Shown here: in pieces, positions 10,864 to 26,009 of the stretch
How positions within the stretch are numbered: the stretch's first letter is position 1
How the letters are laid out: each line of letters starts with the position of its first letter
From: Tetmemena sp. SeJ-2015
Lineage: Eukaryota > Ciliophora > Spirotrichea > Sporadotrichida > Oxytrichidae
Direction: 5' to 3'
Length of the DNA stretch: 64,000 nucleotides
NCBI GenBank assembly: GCA_027382625.1
Contig: JAJKFJ010021654.1
Coordinates: forward strand, 1 to 64,000
Translations under genes and position numbers: made by a program
The notes under the pieces: model-generated
What the model was told of the DNA's origin: nothing
The model's input: only the letters and a program-made list of their open reading frames with translations
Databases searched by the model: none

Positions 10864-11940
10864 TCATTATAATGCTATTAAACTCTATAAGGTTAGTTGG
10901 AAGCTTTTATTGTTTGCGAATTTAGTTTATAAATCGTTCTATAGTATCTGCTTCTTCTGCTTTTCAGGTGTCTCATACTAGTCTGGGAAGAATGAGTGAA
11001 TGAGGTAGGGTGATAGTGGTTTCCTATTCGATCTAAGTAAGCCTTTCTCCCTCTGTTCTTCAAACTTCCTTGCATTTTGCTATCTGCCCAGTACGCTCAT
11101 AGTAGGGCGATAGAATAATTAGCAACAACTACATGAAGTATAGCATAATTAGTAAGAACCTGTTAACAATTCGCTTTTGCTTTTTGATTTCCACAAGTTC
11201 CTTGAAGTCCCAGGTGAATTCCTTGGTGACATCAAAGTCGTAGGCCACATTTTTAACATCTATGAATGCTCCTTAGAGGACGGAAGAAAGCACGTGCTAG
11301 TCCATCACCCTCGCATTGCCCATGATGAAGATGTAGTTATTGGCGCCATGGTAGAAGTCAACTCGAGAGTAGTAGCGGTTCTAGAAGGTCTCTGCCTTGT
11401 AGATGTTAGAGTTGGTGACTGTCTTGCTCTCTCCGTCTAGAGTCTCCACAATGATTTGCTTTCCATTGTCCTTGAGGAACATGTTCACGAGGTAGGCGCG
11501 ATTGCTGAAGTAGATCTGGTACTTCTGAAGCAGCACGTAGTTCATAAAGAAGGCGGGCAGGAACACCAAGGGATGGGAGATTATAGCCGCTATTGCAGGC
11601 ACGAAGATTGGCTTCACGAACAGCTGAGTAAAGATCAAGGAGCTAGCCAGAGATGAAAGCACGAGGGAAGATTTGCCCTTGCTGAAATTCATTGCCTTCT
11701 CGTTCATGCAATAAATAAGAATACTCAATATAACAATGGACATTATATTAGAAAGCAAACCACTGGGTATACTTTGCCATATCTGGGGTGGTCGATAAAG
11801 TGGAGTTTGGCCATGGGTGTCACTATGGAGAATTGCATTTGCTGCTTGTGAGTCAAAGCACTAGTGAGAGTTGAGTTTGCAGCAGCCCTTCTTGTGAATG
11901 ATCCCAAGAGGCCTTTGGAATTAGCGAGTGCAGTTTGCAT
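10864..11940 (-). CDS. probable mitochondrial two-span membrane protein
   Basis: The minus-strand gene begins at ATG 11940-11938 with a basic, Ser/Thr/Ala-rich leader (MQTALANSKGLLGSFTRRAA) that looks like a mitochondrial targeting peptide. A hydrophobic pair follows (FTQLFVKPIFVPAIAAIISH and PLVFLPAFFMNYVLL), then a soluble C-terminal half (IIVETLDGESKTV, VDFYHGANNYIFIMG, VKNVAYDFDVTKEF). The layout is reminiscent of TMEM70/TMEM186/TMEM223-type inner-membrane assembly factors, but I see no diagnostic motif. The two N-terminal frames join if TTGC (about 11743 region) is a pointer, giving PVVC-MNEKAMNF. A second hydrophobic stretch near 11080-11150 may be IES. TGA is at 10866-10864. Confidence 0.65.
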
Positions 11941-12097
11941 TTTGAAGAGTGTGATTAGAATAATATAATCAATGGTATTTATTCAATAAATTACCACTCT
12001 ACAAATTATGTGATTGAGAAATGAGTAATAGAGACTTTTTAAAGGTGATTGAGCTGATTGAGGAAGCAAGTTGAGGTAATTTAGAATTAAAAAAGAA

Positions 12098-15000
12098 ATG
12101 AGTTTTCATAATAAAGGATCTCAGAATAACTCCAAGGCAAAGACAGCCACTCGCCAGTAGGTTAGATCCAGCAGCCAGCAATCTAACTACCCAATTATGA
12201 GTGGAGGATTAACTCTCCAGTAGACTAGTGATGCTATGGCTGGCTCAAATAAGAACGATAACCTCTCCATCCATTATAAAAATATATAACTTTACTATTA
12301 TATATATATATATTTGTATTGAATTAGCAGAACATGGTTTAGAAGTATCTGCAGATGAAGAACTTAAACGCTTAGAAGGAGCAGCAGAAGTCCATGCTCG
12401 AGCAAACCAACTCCCTCAACTTCAAGGAGTACGAGCCCAAGGAGCTAGACCCCATCTTCGCCAAAGCCCAAGTCGAACTCAAGAAACTAGTCGCCCAAAT
12501 GCTCAGGAAAGAATAATTATTATTCACAAAGAGTATTATAAACTTATAGTTATATGCATTTTATATGTGATGAAGAAAATGAGGTGGAGCAGAGGAGGCT
12601 GGAGAATGCTCAGGAGCAGTACTTTATCACAAACAAAGTGGACCCTCGCATATCAGCTGAGGACTTGGCTCTCAAGATAAACCAGTACAAGCAGCAGGTG
12701 CTTCAGAGCACATTCCAAGCCTCCCACAAGCAACTCACTACAAATACTCTCTCACTTGCAACAAGGAGCAAGAGCATAGGCCCAACTATAGGCAGTACCT
12801 TACAGCACGGAGCAGACACTGACAATAAAAACAATAATGAATAAAGCATTACTCATGAGGAGGAAGATAGCACTAGAGAGCTCTAACTAAAGAAGGAATC
12901 CAGTTTATCCATCAACTAATTCAAATACACTCATTCTATATTTCATATTATGGATTCACGAACCACTCACCCACAAAGACTAATCTGCCCTCAAACCCAG
13001 CTCCCTCCTTGCTAACCAAACTGAGAGAGCAGCAACAGTAGTAGCAACAGCAACTCTATTAGTCACACGGACAGTAGCAGCTGAACTCCAGCATGCTATT
13101 TCTAGCTACTAAGGATGAAATAAAGCAGTTTCAGTAACTGAATGACAACGACCTGTTCATCATGCGTTTGGAAAGCCTCTGCAAGGACTTCTTCAAAGTC
13201 ATCCTCAGGAACAGACCCTTCACCATACAAATTTCTATAATACACATATGTCTCTATAATTGTTTAATAAGTTAAAATGAAGACCACTACTATTGAGAGC
13301 AAGCTGCTCAAGCCACATACCATCGACTCACTCAAAGAGACACTTGCTTTTGAAACCCCAAGGGACGCTATAGACAGTGAAGTTCAAGCCAAACTTGCAA
13401 AAGCTCTAGGTGAAAACGCAAAACTCAAATCTCAAATTGAAGTCATGAAAAAGACATTAGCTGACAAGGATCATTAGAATTGACCAAAATGGGTTGTTAT
13501 AGTTTAACTATATATCATGAGCTGAAGTAAGTGCAGGGGAGACTAGAGGAGGAGAAGAAGAGACTAGACTAAATGAGGTACGATTATTTGAAGGACTTAA
13601 GCCACCTGAGGGAATACATGGTGCAGAAGGACTCCAACACCATGGACTTCATAGACGCAAGATTTTTCGAGGCCTCCAGAGACGTGGATGAGAAAACGTA
13701 AGCCATTATAAGTGAGAAGCTTTCCCTACTTGCTCTGAAATATAACTAGCAGCTGACTTAAATGCAGAGAACTAACCAGATCTACTACAAGCAGATCACT
13801 CTCTTTGAGATGATATGCAAAGATGGAAACATGCTCATCAACCTCAACGAACTCAATGCCAATCATATTTTCAGTAATAGTATTCATTGATTTGCTTTTG
13901 CTTGATGAATGACATAGTAAGGAAGCTTCATATAGTGGAGAAGAACCCACTCTTGATTTGGAAGGCTCTGGAGGACAACTTCGGCTATGGTTTTTTCACC
14001 AAGATCTTGGAGGAAGAATACGGCATCACACCCGACTTCCAAGAAAAACTCAAGAGAGACTTCCAGAATGAGATCAACCTAGTCAAATACGATGCATAGA
14101 CTATTTCTTATTGGATGTCATTATCATTATCTTATTGATTGAACTAAGCTGTAGAAGTTTTCCAACCAGGCTTCGCTAGAGATAGGGAAGTTAACGAAGG
14201 AATTGAGGGAGAGGACATCGGAGTTGTCCTCGAAGAGGCAAGGCTTTCTGCAATAACTGGATTTGGCAAAGGACGAGATGAGGTTCTCAATTTAGAAGGA
14301 GGCAGCTAGGTAGTTGCAGGAGGTGGAGAAGCAGTACCAAGACCAGCTCACTGCAATTAACTCGAAGGTGTTCCTGCTTGAGAACGGGTTCAGGGATGGG
14401 AAGCCAGTGGAGAAGGAGGAGTGGAAGAAGTACTACGACAGAGAGATCCAGGATCTCAGAGCCAACAACATCGACTACATTAAGCAAATTGCTGAGGCCA
14501 ACTTTAACTTATTTAACCACTTGCTATAGTGTGAATTGTTTAATCTCTTATCCAAGATGTCTGCTGAGAGACAGTCTATAAAGCACTAGTTTGAGGAGAT
14601 CAATATGGGCTTGGAGCAACTACAGAACGAGATCCAGACCCTCAATAGGCAGCTCCACTCCCAGGATACTGAAATGAGAGCAGTGAGAGTAACTTTCAAG
14701 GACTCCACTCAATACATAGAAGTACTGGAGAAGGAGATAGAGAAGATTGCAATCCAAGCTAAGAAGCTGTCTAAGTAATACCCAGATCTAGAAATGCTAA
14801 TGACTATCCAGCCACTCAAGCAACTCCAGAAGTTGAAAGTGAAGGCTACCAACGATCTGAACACCTCTACGCAAAAGGCTTTGTAGTAGATCCTGTCAGA
14901 TAAGCAGAGGGAGAAGTACGTGCTGACTGAGATCTATGACATCCACAAGGAGCTCAATTTCAAGATCACCTCAGATGAGGGACCCCAGGAAATCCCTAAG

Positions 15001-17562
15001 TTTGATCGCAACTTGCAGACCTAGCCTCAGACTGCAGACTTCTCTCAACTTGCAGAGCCTTCTACAAAGCAGGATAAGGAGTAACTGACGAGGATCGATA
15101 TCTACAGCTTCGTGGATATGGAACAGAAGGCAGAGCAGTATGACATACTTAAGGTGGAGTACGATAAGCTAGTTGAGTATACTAACTCAATAGGGAATCA
15201 GGATAAAGATATGGGAGAAGGCTCGAACAACAATGATGATAACACTTTCATTACGAGCGGTGGAACTACTGGAGAGCAGGGCAAGAGGAAGAGCATCGGA
15301 TTGAGGAAGCAGCAAACCATGGGGACTATCAAGAATTAGAAGAGTCTGGGAGATGGGAAGCGATAAAACTCTGAGGGAGAACGATTAGGGAGAGGGAAAA
15401 CGAGCGGCTCTCATAAATCAGCTGCTGGCTTGGGCAGAGGGAGTAAATTAAGTATGCTTTCTTCATTAGAGTAACTCAACTAGCAAAGACGAGATAAATG
15501 GAGAAGGAAGAAGAGAGGACTCGAGGTCTGGGGATGATAGAAGGTCCTAGAAGCGGACTCGCAATTCTAAGGAGAACGATCCTCAGATTAACGGCTTGAT
15601 GAGAAGTGGGAACAACGTTTATGAAAATAGTGTGCCCGAACTTCCCAGAGATCAAGAAGATAATAGAGAATCGGAGGATTTCGATGACGATGAGAAATCT
15701 TTCAGCTCAAAAATAATATATTAGCTGATATTTTTAATTTACTCAAACCCAGAGGTTCAAATTTAAAACAGATCAGAGCAGAGACAGATAGAGCCACCTC
15801 ATGTTGAACAGCAAGTTTGACTGTATAGTTTTAAGATAGTAGATTCGATATCCAGTTGAAGGCTCAAATTAGAGGAAACTAGGGCAACATGTACTCAAAG
15901 AGACAGAGCAAGTCTCCCTAGAGGGGCAAGCAGCATATTTACAAGATAGTCCCCTACAACCTTCACCACTTGGAGAAACTTCTCGACAAGAAGCAGGGAC
16001 CTCTCAAAGTGGCCAGAGGAATCCAGACAGACATGATGTTTGGAGGTTCAGACATCCAGTACATGGGCGCATCCATAAATGATGATCAGTTTGAGTCTCT
16101 CCTGAACCATAAACACAGATTAATTATAAAGCTTAAACACTTGAGAGATGACAGCCCTAACAGATCCCCCAATAATAGAGTGCATGCCGACAGTAGCCAA
16201 GTCAGCACCCACAGAAGGGGCAAGTCCATTGAAAGTTGCAAGAACAAAAACAGATCCCAATCTATCTTCAACAAATGAATAAGTAGTTAATTTTTGGAAG
16301 AATAATTTAATTATAATTTCTGTTCTTAAAGTTTAAAAAAATGATACTAAATAAATTCTAGGCAGCAATTATCCTTATCTCTATATAATTTAGTATATAG
16401 ATTTACTAGTAGTTATATAGATTAGTATTTTGTGAAACAAAGACAGAATTATCTATGGGAGCTAGCACTTGGATTTTAACGCATAAGACAGGAACCTTGA
16501 AGCAAAGCACCACCCACCTGCTCAGAAGAAAGCATCCACTGCCTCCGTAGTCCAAAGACTTAAAGTGCTTTAGGCAGTGCAGTCCACACATCAGAATATG
16601 CTTCAGCCCATAGAACTAGTCTCCCAAACGCAAACCAATTTCAAAAATCACAAGAACATAAACCAATCTTTCGAGAATACTCTTACTCAAGACAGGCAGA
16701 CAGCTTCCAGCTTCCAACCTAACTAGAGAATCCGTAAGACAAAGTCCATCGAGAAAAATGCTTAATTATAAATCAAATATAAATTCATTCAAAATGCTTA
16801 GTATTCTACTTTCGTCAAAAATTGTAAGTTCAGATGTCTATATTCATCTATACTTTAGTCATGAATAAGTCTCAAATATCTATCAAGGATTCTAATGCAA
16901 GTCAGATTATTCCTATAATTAATTTGAATTCATCACATCTTACTTGTGAATGCAACCTAGAATTATTTTTTAATAGTGGAATCCATGACTTCAACTAGTC
17001 AGCTATTATAGAGAACGAAATCAGGTCCACTGCAAATAGCTAGTTCTCTCGTTCAGACGTAGCCACCCTCAAAAGCAAGGGACTCACTAGCAAGATCTTC
17101 CACAGCAAGAAGACTTCCTTCTTGAATCACAACTCAAGCACTGAGCAGTCAGTTCAAATCGGAGGAGGGGGACTGGAATCAGCTCTTCAATCTTTTATTT
17201 TAGCTCTAGCGATCAATCCCTACTTTAACAACACACACTCTACTGGCTTCAACACAAGCTCGCACAATTAGCAGCAACACACGCATCATAACGCACAAAT
17301 GCAAAGCTACAAACACAGACGCAAGATCTACTCTCACTTCCATTCCAATGGCCAAAATACTACCAAGGCAGATAAAACTCCTCATAAGCAAGCAGAAAAT
17401 CCTCAATTCCAGCAGATCAGCAACAATAACAATAACAGTACTACTGTGGTACTAGTAGACAAGACAAAAGACGATTAGAAATCGTTAAACGTTTCTGGAA
17501 GCAAGTACGACTCTGCTCACAAAATGGAGGACTCCAAGTTTATTCCTACTCAAGAAAACTGA
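12098..17562 (+). CDS. very large coiled-coil protein with several IESs
   Basis: One continuous gene can be followed from ATG 12098 (MSFHNKGSQNN) to TGA 17560-17562 through IESs and at least one intron (16824-16858, GTAAGT..TAG, 35 nt). Most of it is heptad-rich coiled coil (KALGENAKLKSQIEVMKKTL, LEQLQNEIQTLNRQLHSQD, EVLEKEIEKIAIQAKKL). It is followed by a Gly/Ser-rich and basic region (GKRKSIGLRKQQ) and an Asn/Gln/His-rich tail. Well-placed IESs are 12252-12328 (AGAAC) and 16270-16435 (AACAAA); AAG near 15815-15838 gives ..HVEQQDSRFDIQ. Fibrous ciliary or basal-body proteins look like this, but I do not recognise the family. An alternative is two genes split near 15800; in-frame pointer joins favour one. 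Confidence 0.6.
12252..12328. other. IES, pointer AGAAC
   Basis: AGAAC at 12252-12256 and 12329-12333. The 77-bp insert contains a TA-run and no usable GT..AG pair. Excision gives GSNKN joined to MVQKYLQMKN in frame. Confidence 0.85.
16270..16435. other. IES, pointer AACAAA
   Basis: Repeat at 16270-16275 and 16436-16441. The 166-bp AT-rich insert begins with an in-frame TGA. Excision joins RSQSIFNK to DRIIYGSQHLDF in frame. Confidence 0.8.
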
Positions 17563-17681
17563 TTAAGAAAGACTTAAAAGCAACTGCAACAACTATAACA
17601 CATTTATTTCATTCATTTATTCATAAAACTACTTCCTATTTTGCTTATCATCATCCATAGATTCGATTTATAATAATTGAG

Positions 17682-19851
17682 ATGGAAAATTAAAGCTTTT
17701 ACCATTAAAAGTCTAGTAAAAAATCAATTCAAGCCAGAATCAATTTCCTAGCAAAACAGAAGTAAGACTTCATTCAAAGTAATTAATTATGAGCGAGATA
17801 AATTCTAATCTATAGACACAAAGAGACAGATACTTGAAATGTACACAGGCGGAGAGATAACTAGTAACTACTTTCCCACCTAAAATGGCATATATGGAGC
17901 ACCTCAACCTTACAAATTCCTCTCGAAAAATAACTCGAGAAGGGTAAGGGAGTATTAGAGCCTTCAAAATCAAAGTCCCTAGCTGCTCTCAGCCTCGCAA
18001 AGCATGAGCGGCTCATTAAGCAACGAAAGCATTCAAAATCAAGGAGGCATCCAAGCTCCCAGAGGGAGGTTCAATTGTGAGGTGTGCGGTCGAACCTGCT
18101 AGTCTTAGCACGCAATGGATAATCACTTGAGAGTTCATACAGGTGAGAAACCTTTCGTGTGTATGTTTGATAACTGTGGGAAATCCTTTAAGCAAAAGAG
18201 CTAGCAGTACTCTCATATGCGCGGAGCTCACAATTACAACACTGACTTACTCAAAGGATTTGGTGGCCCTTCTAATATTCTGAATAGTCATTCTAATGGG
18301 ATGGGAAGTGCTTAGCCATAGTAAGGATCGCTGCTAAGCTCACATCTAAGCAGTCAGAATAATCAACTACCACTTAACTCTGGGATCTTTAACAACACCA
18401 ATATCTAGCTGCAACCTTAAGCTCATCTTATTCCGTAGCACTAAAGCTATCACAGAAGCTCCTCTTCTTAATCACTCCAGAATAGCTACTAAGATTTACA
18501 AGCTTAGTATAATCACAATCAGCAAGTGCTTTCCAATCTTTAACAGGAGTAGAATTAATATCAGCTGAATTTGAATCAAGAAGCAAACAAGCCTCCTCAA
18601 GGCTAGAGAATTGGAACAGTCATTACTTTGGAATTCCTGAGAGACCTCAGCTTCAACAGCTTATTGACTACAACCCTGAGACTATAATCCGCAGCTCAAA
18701 GGTTTGCAGCATGGATGATGATTTAATCATCACTCCTATCAGCATTTTTAATAATCTCATTAGAACATTTATCGTATTATTTTAAGCAAGAATGAGATAA
18801 TAAAGGTCGACTAGAATGGAAATTTACTAGAGCCCTTGAGAAAGGAACAGATCGATGAGTTTCAAAAGCAGCAAGAATTGCTTGCATAGGTTGACTCTCA
18901 AGAAAATTCGAATGCGGAGAACTCAGAGGAACTGCAAGCTGTTGACTTGGGCTCTTTCAATAACTGTAACTATCAGGCGCAGTATCAACGTCATGTGTAG
19001 AACATGAACATAGAAAAGGGTTTGAATAGCCTTATCAACAACCAGGATAGCTCTTCAAGTATGAGGCAGCGTCAAAGTATTCTACAAAAGCGAAGACATC
19101 CTGAGCATTTTGACAGGATGAAATGAAACTTCATGAAGAACTCTCTCTCGAACATGAGTACTGCAGATACTATCACTCCTGAGAAATAAGGAACTGTGCT
19201 CTTGAATCCGTCAAACCCTTTGAGGAAAGATCCAATGATCGACAGTTAAGATCCTCTGAAATCTAGAGCATTTAAAAATACGAGAAATGACTCAAGAGCC
19301 TCGAACAGATTTTTGAACAGGAAATAGCCAAGCAAGGCTTTTAACCTTTGAAAGAGTGTACATAGGAACCTAATATCATCCATTCAGAGACTGGTGATAC
19401 TCTCAAAGCTTACACTATATAATGAATATATTTTAAAGCTTATCAAAGACCACTCAACCAGTTTTCGTATTGCAGCGCCCTAATTCAAAGTTAGATTCTT
19501 CCTCTATGATTTCACTAGAAAATAAACTGGAAAACTCCTGCTGGTAGAATGAAACTAAAATAATTGGTTCACTATAAATTCCCATCAAGACATCAGTGTA
19601 AAATTTGCAAGCTCCTAGACATTAAATAATCCAAGATTGTCAAAGAGGAGGAGAGTTAACTTAAAAGAAAGAGCTTCTGCTCGAATAAATAATATAAAGC
19701 ACTAATTAAGCATCAGCAAATCATAAAAGTTAGGATCGAAATTAATAAGAAAAGCTTCACTCTAATTCTTTTCAGGATTATTAAATTTGAATTTATCCCA
19801 AATCGATGGCTAATTAATTCTTTAAATTAATTTTATATTTAATATTTTTGA
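17682..19851 (+). CDS. C2H2 zinc-finger protein 1 (two fingers)
   Basis: Two adjacent C2H2 fingers sit near the middle. The first is [20 protein letters not shown] ending in H, then the linker TGEKPF; the second is [14 protein letters not shown] with the wider C-x4-C spacing. The linker is the classical sequence-specific DNA-binding type, so a nuclear transcription-factor or chromatin role is likely. The N-terminal part is Gln/Asn/Ser-rich with a frame change near 17770-17830. The part after the fingers is Gln-rich and disordered. A 15-nt IES with pointer ATGAA (19118-19122/19133-19137) would remove the TGA at 19124. The 3' end is uncertain: a TGA falls at 19349, but coding-like sequence ([27 protein letters not shown]) continues to 19851 and may be a separate gene. 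Confidence 0.7.
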
Positions 19852-20371
19852 AATATTGAATTCAATATGCTTACTCATTTTTTTTCTAATTCTCGGCTGT
19901 CGGATATTCAAAGTTAATATCATTCTCAATTTTAATTATAGTCAAAATTTAAAGGGAAGTGAAATTCAAAGGAATTTATTTTAAATGTCTACTAGGTATA
20001 ATCGTTTCTTATAAAATTGATTTTGGCACCTGAAACCTCTAAATAAATATGAAACTTTGAGCTATTTCAATTCAGATAATAAATGCTTTAAATTATCCTT
20101 TTTAAAACATGACAACTTTAATAAGAATTGGTATTTAAATTAACAAAGAGTGGATATTTTTGGGTAAAATTCTAATGTCATTAAATTTTCAATTTTATAT
20201 TTCTTCTTTTTGATTTTAAATAGATTTTAAGGAATATTATGAGGAAAATTAAATCAATATCATCAGTAAAATAGATTTTTAATTTATTTAGACAAGCATT
20301 ACAAAAAATTATCATCTTTATTCGTTAAGAATCTTAAAAGTAGAATATTGCTTGTGAGTTGATTTAATCAG
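19852..20371. other. AT-rich non-coding stretch
   Basis: No sustained coding signal on either strand. Very AT-rich, with short A and T runs and no recognisable RNA gene or repeat unit. It probably covers flanks of macronuclear chromosomes plus germline-limited DNA. Confidence 0.5.
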
Positions 20372-21531
20372 ATGGTGAAGAAGCGAACTAAGTCAAGACT
20401 ATCAACTATTAAGAACTAGAGACAGAAAGAAGAAGTAGGCCACTCACATCAAAGAGGAGGAGATGGAAGAATAAGAAGAGACACTTAATCAACAAGCGAC
20501 AGAAGATTCCACTTAAACTTATGAGGCCTCTCCAGATGGAGAAACGCCCTCTGCACTCTAATTAAGAAAGAAGAGACAACACAGTACAAGTGAGAATGAC
20601 TATAAACAGAGAGCCAATTCTGATAACACTGATGAACATTATTAAAGTAGTCAACTAATAAAGAATAAGAAATACGATAATAATAACAAGTCCAACTTAA
20701 ATAAATCAAAGCAATCACAAAAATAATAATGTGATCGTAAATCCTCCTCCTCGCTTTAAAAGGATAAACAAAGTAGCAAAAATAAATTGAAAAAGGCAAA
20801 AGCCAAAAAAGAAAGCAAGATTCATAAAAAAGATAATTTAGTCAAAGATGATTATAAAAGGGTCTCAAAAAGCAAATAAGTTAAAGAAACTATTAAAAGT
20901 AACTAGTCCAAAAAGGAAGCTATCAACAAAGTAAAATGTATTTCGAATAAAAGTCTTTAAATTAGGAAGAAATCTAAGACTACAATTTCGTCTATACCTC
21001 AGAAAAATGGAAAAACAAAAAAGAAGTTCAATCTTAAGGAGCAAAGGAAAATAATAAAAGGACTGTGACATAAAAGATGAGCAAGAATAAAGCAGTGAAA
21101 TGGAATAGAAAGCGAAAGAGATAAAACTACAAAATAAATTAATAGTTGAGGTAAGGAAGAAATAGCTAATTGATTTAGATGAAGACTATTGCTCTGAATA
21201 GAGTTAGGATGAAACTCATAAAAAATAATAAAAGTAGCCAACCTCATTTAAGAAGAAAGCACTTATGAAGAAAAAGAAAAAGAGATAAGGTAAAAAGAAG
21301 AAAATAGCAAAAATAAAGACAGAATAACATGAAAAGAAGAAAGAGGAAGACACTTAGAAATTTAAATAAGAGGAATAAAATTTCTAAATTGAAAATCTTA
21401 AAATAAAATTGGTTAAGTTGAAGTGTAGAATTCTTAGTATTGCGAGTGTAGAAATATTATAGATTATTTTAAATGCCTTTTAAATTTATAGAGTGTAAAT
21501 AAATAACTCATTTTATATCTCACATGATTGA
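20372..21531 (+). CDS. Lys-rich, highly charged protein
   Basis: From ATG 20372 (MVKKRTKSRLSTIKNQRQKE) a Lys/Glu/Ser/Gln-rich frame runs to about 21531. It contains many basic clusters (KKKKKRQGKKKK, KLKKAKAKKESKIHKK) and acidic patches (EEEMEEQEET). Composition fits a nucleolar or chromatin-associated disordered protein; no fold is seen. Frame changes near 20430 and 21065 indicate small inserts whose pointers I did not fix. It lies between two zinc-finger genes on the same strand. Confidence 0.55.
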
Positions 21532-21770
21532 GAGATAAAATAAAAGAAAGTTTATTTTGTTAATTATCTGATTTTGAAATTATTAAAATATAAGCTAGAG
21601 GTTTGTTTAATTTTTAAAAAAAATTCTTTATCTCTTTTCTAATTAAATTGAAATTAAGCAATAAGATTCTATTTCTGAAAAAGGGAATTAGTTAGCTTCG
21701 CAATCATAAAATATTGTAAAGCCTATTCAAAAGCAGAGTATTGATGTACTTTAAGAATCATCACAGTAAA

Positions 21771-23537
<1,767 letters not shown>

Positions 23538-23684
23538 TAATCATCAGTAAGCACTATTTTAATCCTATAATTTGAATATAAAGGTTGAATGAATGCATGA
23601 GTTATCCTTAATCCCCTTATAAAATTATTACGATATATTTGGAAAACATATTCAAGAATTTATAATTGAACAGAAAGGATCAAA

Positions 23685-24395
23685 ATGTGTTTAGGTTTTA
23701 ACTTGCAGCCAATAGCCTAGCCGACGCCACGAGGCATGAAGCATAAACAGAGCTTAATGATAATTATGCTAGTTCACCTTGCGCTCTCCTTCACTTTGAT
23801 GTTCTTGAGTCCGATGACTGGCATTTAGGAAATCCTAAGCGTGGCCATCCTTTGGTGCGCAGCTTCCTAAATGCACTATTGCCAGCTGATTATCTATATC
23901 ATCCTCTGTGGAAATAGATTTGTCTCGTCATTCGCAGCAATCGGATTAACGATATAAAATCAGACTTTTGCACTTGAATTTCAATAAGGAGGAAAGGAGA
24001 CATTCGCAATGGTTATGGTTATTATATTGGCAATTTTCTATCCCATTGCCATATATTTCGCATTCTAAGCTTACCGTGAATTCAAAGGTATGCTAGTGGA
24101 CTAAAATGGGGGAGCTGGCATGCAGGGAGGTGCGCTAAATGGCTTAATGGCAGGACGCAGGTCAACTTAAGTTAACTAGCAAAGCGACCCCTCTTAGAAT
24201 TACAGATACGCTCCACCTAACTAACAGCAGCAGTAGCAATAGTAACCCGCCTCCTCCTAATAGAACTAGAATAGTAACTACGCAATCAACAGAGACGATG
24301 ATAACGAATCTGCGAGGAATTCAGAGCATTAACAAAGAGGGAACTATAGAGCGTTTGGAGGGCAAGGAGTCAGACTGGGAGGAAATAGCAACTGA
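23685..24395 (+). CDS. four-span membrane protein with Gln-rich tail
   Basis: An uninterrupted frame from ATG 23685 to TGA 24393-24395, 236 residues. Four hydrophobic segments are visible at about residues 27-45 (MIIMLVHLALSFTLMFL), 48-65, 68-90 (IIYIILCGNRF...) and 105-128 (VMVIILAIFYPIAIYFAF). A Gly-rich, then Gln/Asn-rich cytoplasmic-type tail follows. No signal peptide and no catalytic motif. I do not recognise the family; it looks like small endomembrane tetraspan proteins. No IES is needed. Confidence 0.7.
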
Positions 24396-24609
24396 AGAGA
24401 GTAAGCTTTTCAAAATGTGCAAATACTACTATCAGCAAATGAAAAATAAACTTATAGCAATAAATGCACTTCATCTATCAATATATCCTTCTAATGTAAC
24501 TATTTCAGAATTCCACTCTATGAAATTTTGAATGAAAGAGTCAATATTTTGGGAGACAATCTCGAATTAGAATTTAAAAATCGAATATATAATTTGCAAT
24601 TATCTTGAA

Positions 24610-25858
24610 ATGGTAGATTTGAAAAAGAATGTCATGAACTAATTTTAAAAGCAGACTATGAATCAAGTCAAAGAAAACCTTGGGCTAGATACGAACGATA
24701 ACTCCTAGATTTAAGGAGAGGGCAACGGAGCCAGTGGAAGTCCAATAAACTGGCACAATTACAACTATCCTCCTTTGATAAGGTTGATTCACTACTCTAC
24801 TGATTAGCTGAAGTAACCTTTCCTCGGATTGGTAAAAAGAATGCATGCTTGCACCATAATATAGAAAGATTTTATTGAAAAAGATAATAGCATTAATAAT
24901 AAAGATAATAATTCTGAAGTTAAGAAAAGAGAAGTATAAGTTTGAGGGTTTTCTGAATGGGTTTAGCATTTAATTTTTTTTTGAAAAAATCTTACACAAA
25001 ATGAGCTTGTATTTTGGAGATATGTATAAAGTTGTATCTTGGACAGAAATAAATTAGTATTGTGGGTTTATTGATATAGAAATTGTAACAAATGCTAAAA
25101 TTAAATAGCCTATCTATCAAACCCAAAATTCATCTAATCACAAACTCTTCATTTATTATATTTCAATTCAAATCATATTTTAATTTAAGTTTAAATTATA
25201 ATCCTAGCCAACACACTTATCAATTGTGAGGATTTATAAATTGATAACAACATATTTTAGTTTTGAACGTGATAATTGAGGTGTCAGTCGATTGCGACCA
25301 AATTAAAAAGGTGATCATAGTGAGCTCAATCCTGAGTAAGTTAATTTACTTGTGTACTTGTAGTACCAAAGTACACTTCTTTTATCGATTTAATCTGACT
25401 CTAACTTTTCTCTAGACATACCGATATTTACTTTCTGCGCCTTGTTCAGTTTCTCTCAAGGCTATTATGCGATTTGTCAAGGCCCAAACCACCCTAGAAA
25501 GTACCTCATCTATAGAATATCTCAAGTGATTTTAATCATCGCATGGTTCATCTTTTCAATAATCGGAGCGGGCCCTTTCGATGGATGGGCCAAGATCGGG
25601 ACACTGTCAGAATGCAACTTGAACTTTTCAATTTTCTTAGCAGTTGTACAAAACATTCTTTACCTAACGACAGTTGCACTAGGCATATATTGCCTAATAA
25701 AGGCGAGACAGGTATGAATTTTTACCGCAGCTTACTTTCTATAGTTATATGGAGAAAACCCCTTTTTAAACGAGATTATTCCCAACCAGACGCAAGAGGA
25801 TTTGGGCTAGCCAAATAAAGCTCCCAAGAGAGCCGCTAAATACGAGAATAGAGTCTGA
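24610..25858 (+). CDS. SCAMP-like four-span membrane protein
   Basis: The N-terminus MVDLKKNVMNQFQKQTMNQ is an amphipathic, Gln/Asn-rich stretch. It is followed by a block (NYPPLIRLIHYSTDQ..) resembling the 'NWPP...IHHD' entry to the membrane region in secretory-carrier membrane proteins. Hydrophobic segments follow (LILNVIIEVSVD region, IPIFTFCALFSFSQGYYAIC, YLIYRISQVILIIAWFIFSI, FSIFLAVVQNILYLTTVALG). A polar tail ends in AAKYENRV. Introns GTAAGT..CTAG at about 25336-25414 and GTATGA..ATAG at about 25712-25742 give clean joins. The AT-rich stretch about 24880-25260 interrupts the gene and is probably IES or intron. SCAMP assignment is by layout, not proof. Confidence 0.6.
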
Positions 25859-26009
25859 TAAGCTTTTTACGTGTATTGATGGATAAGAGAGTAGAAGTAA
25901 GAACGTCGTTTTAAATTATTAACCTTACTTCTCTGATTAAGTGTGGGCTTCCATTCACAGTAAATCTTATTCATTATCGCGATATTTAGTTAAAAATAAA
26001 GTTTATAAA

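Noticed and set aside
11177..11656. Plus-strand ORFs opposite the minus-strand membrane protein.
   Set aside because: They are antisense shadows; the minus strand has a targeting-like leader, two membrane spans and family-like sequence.
15706..15747. CTCAAA repeat as an IES in the large coiled-coil gene.
   Set aside because: In frame either way with no stop inside; plausible but not demonstrable from sequence, so not listed as a feature.
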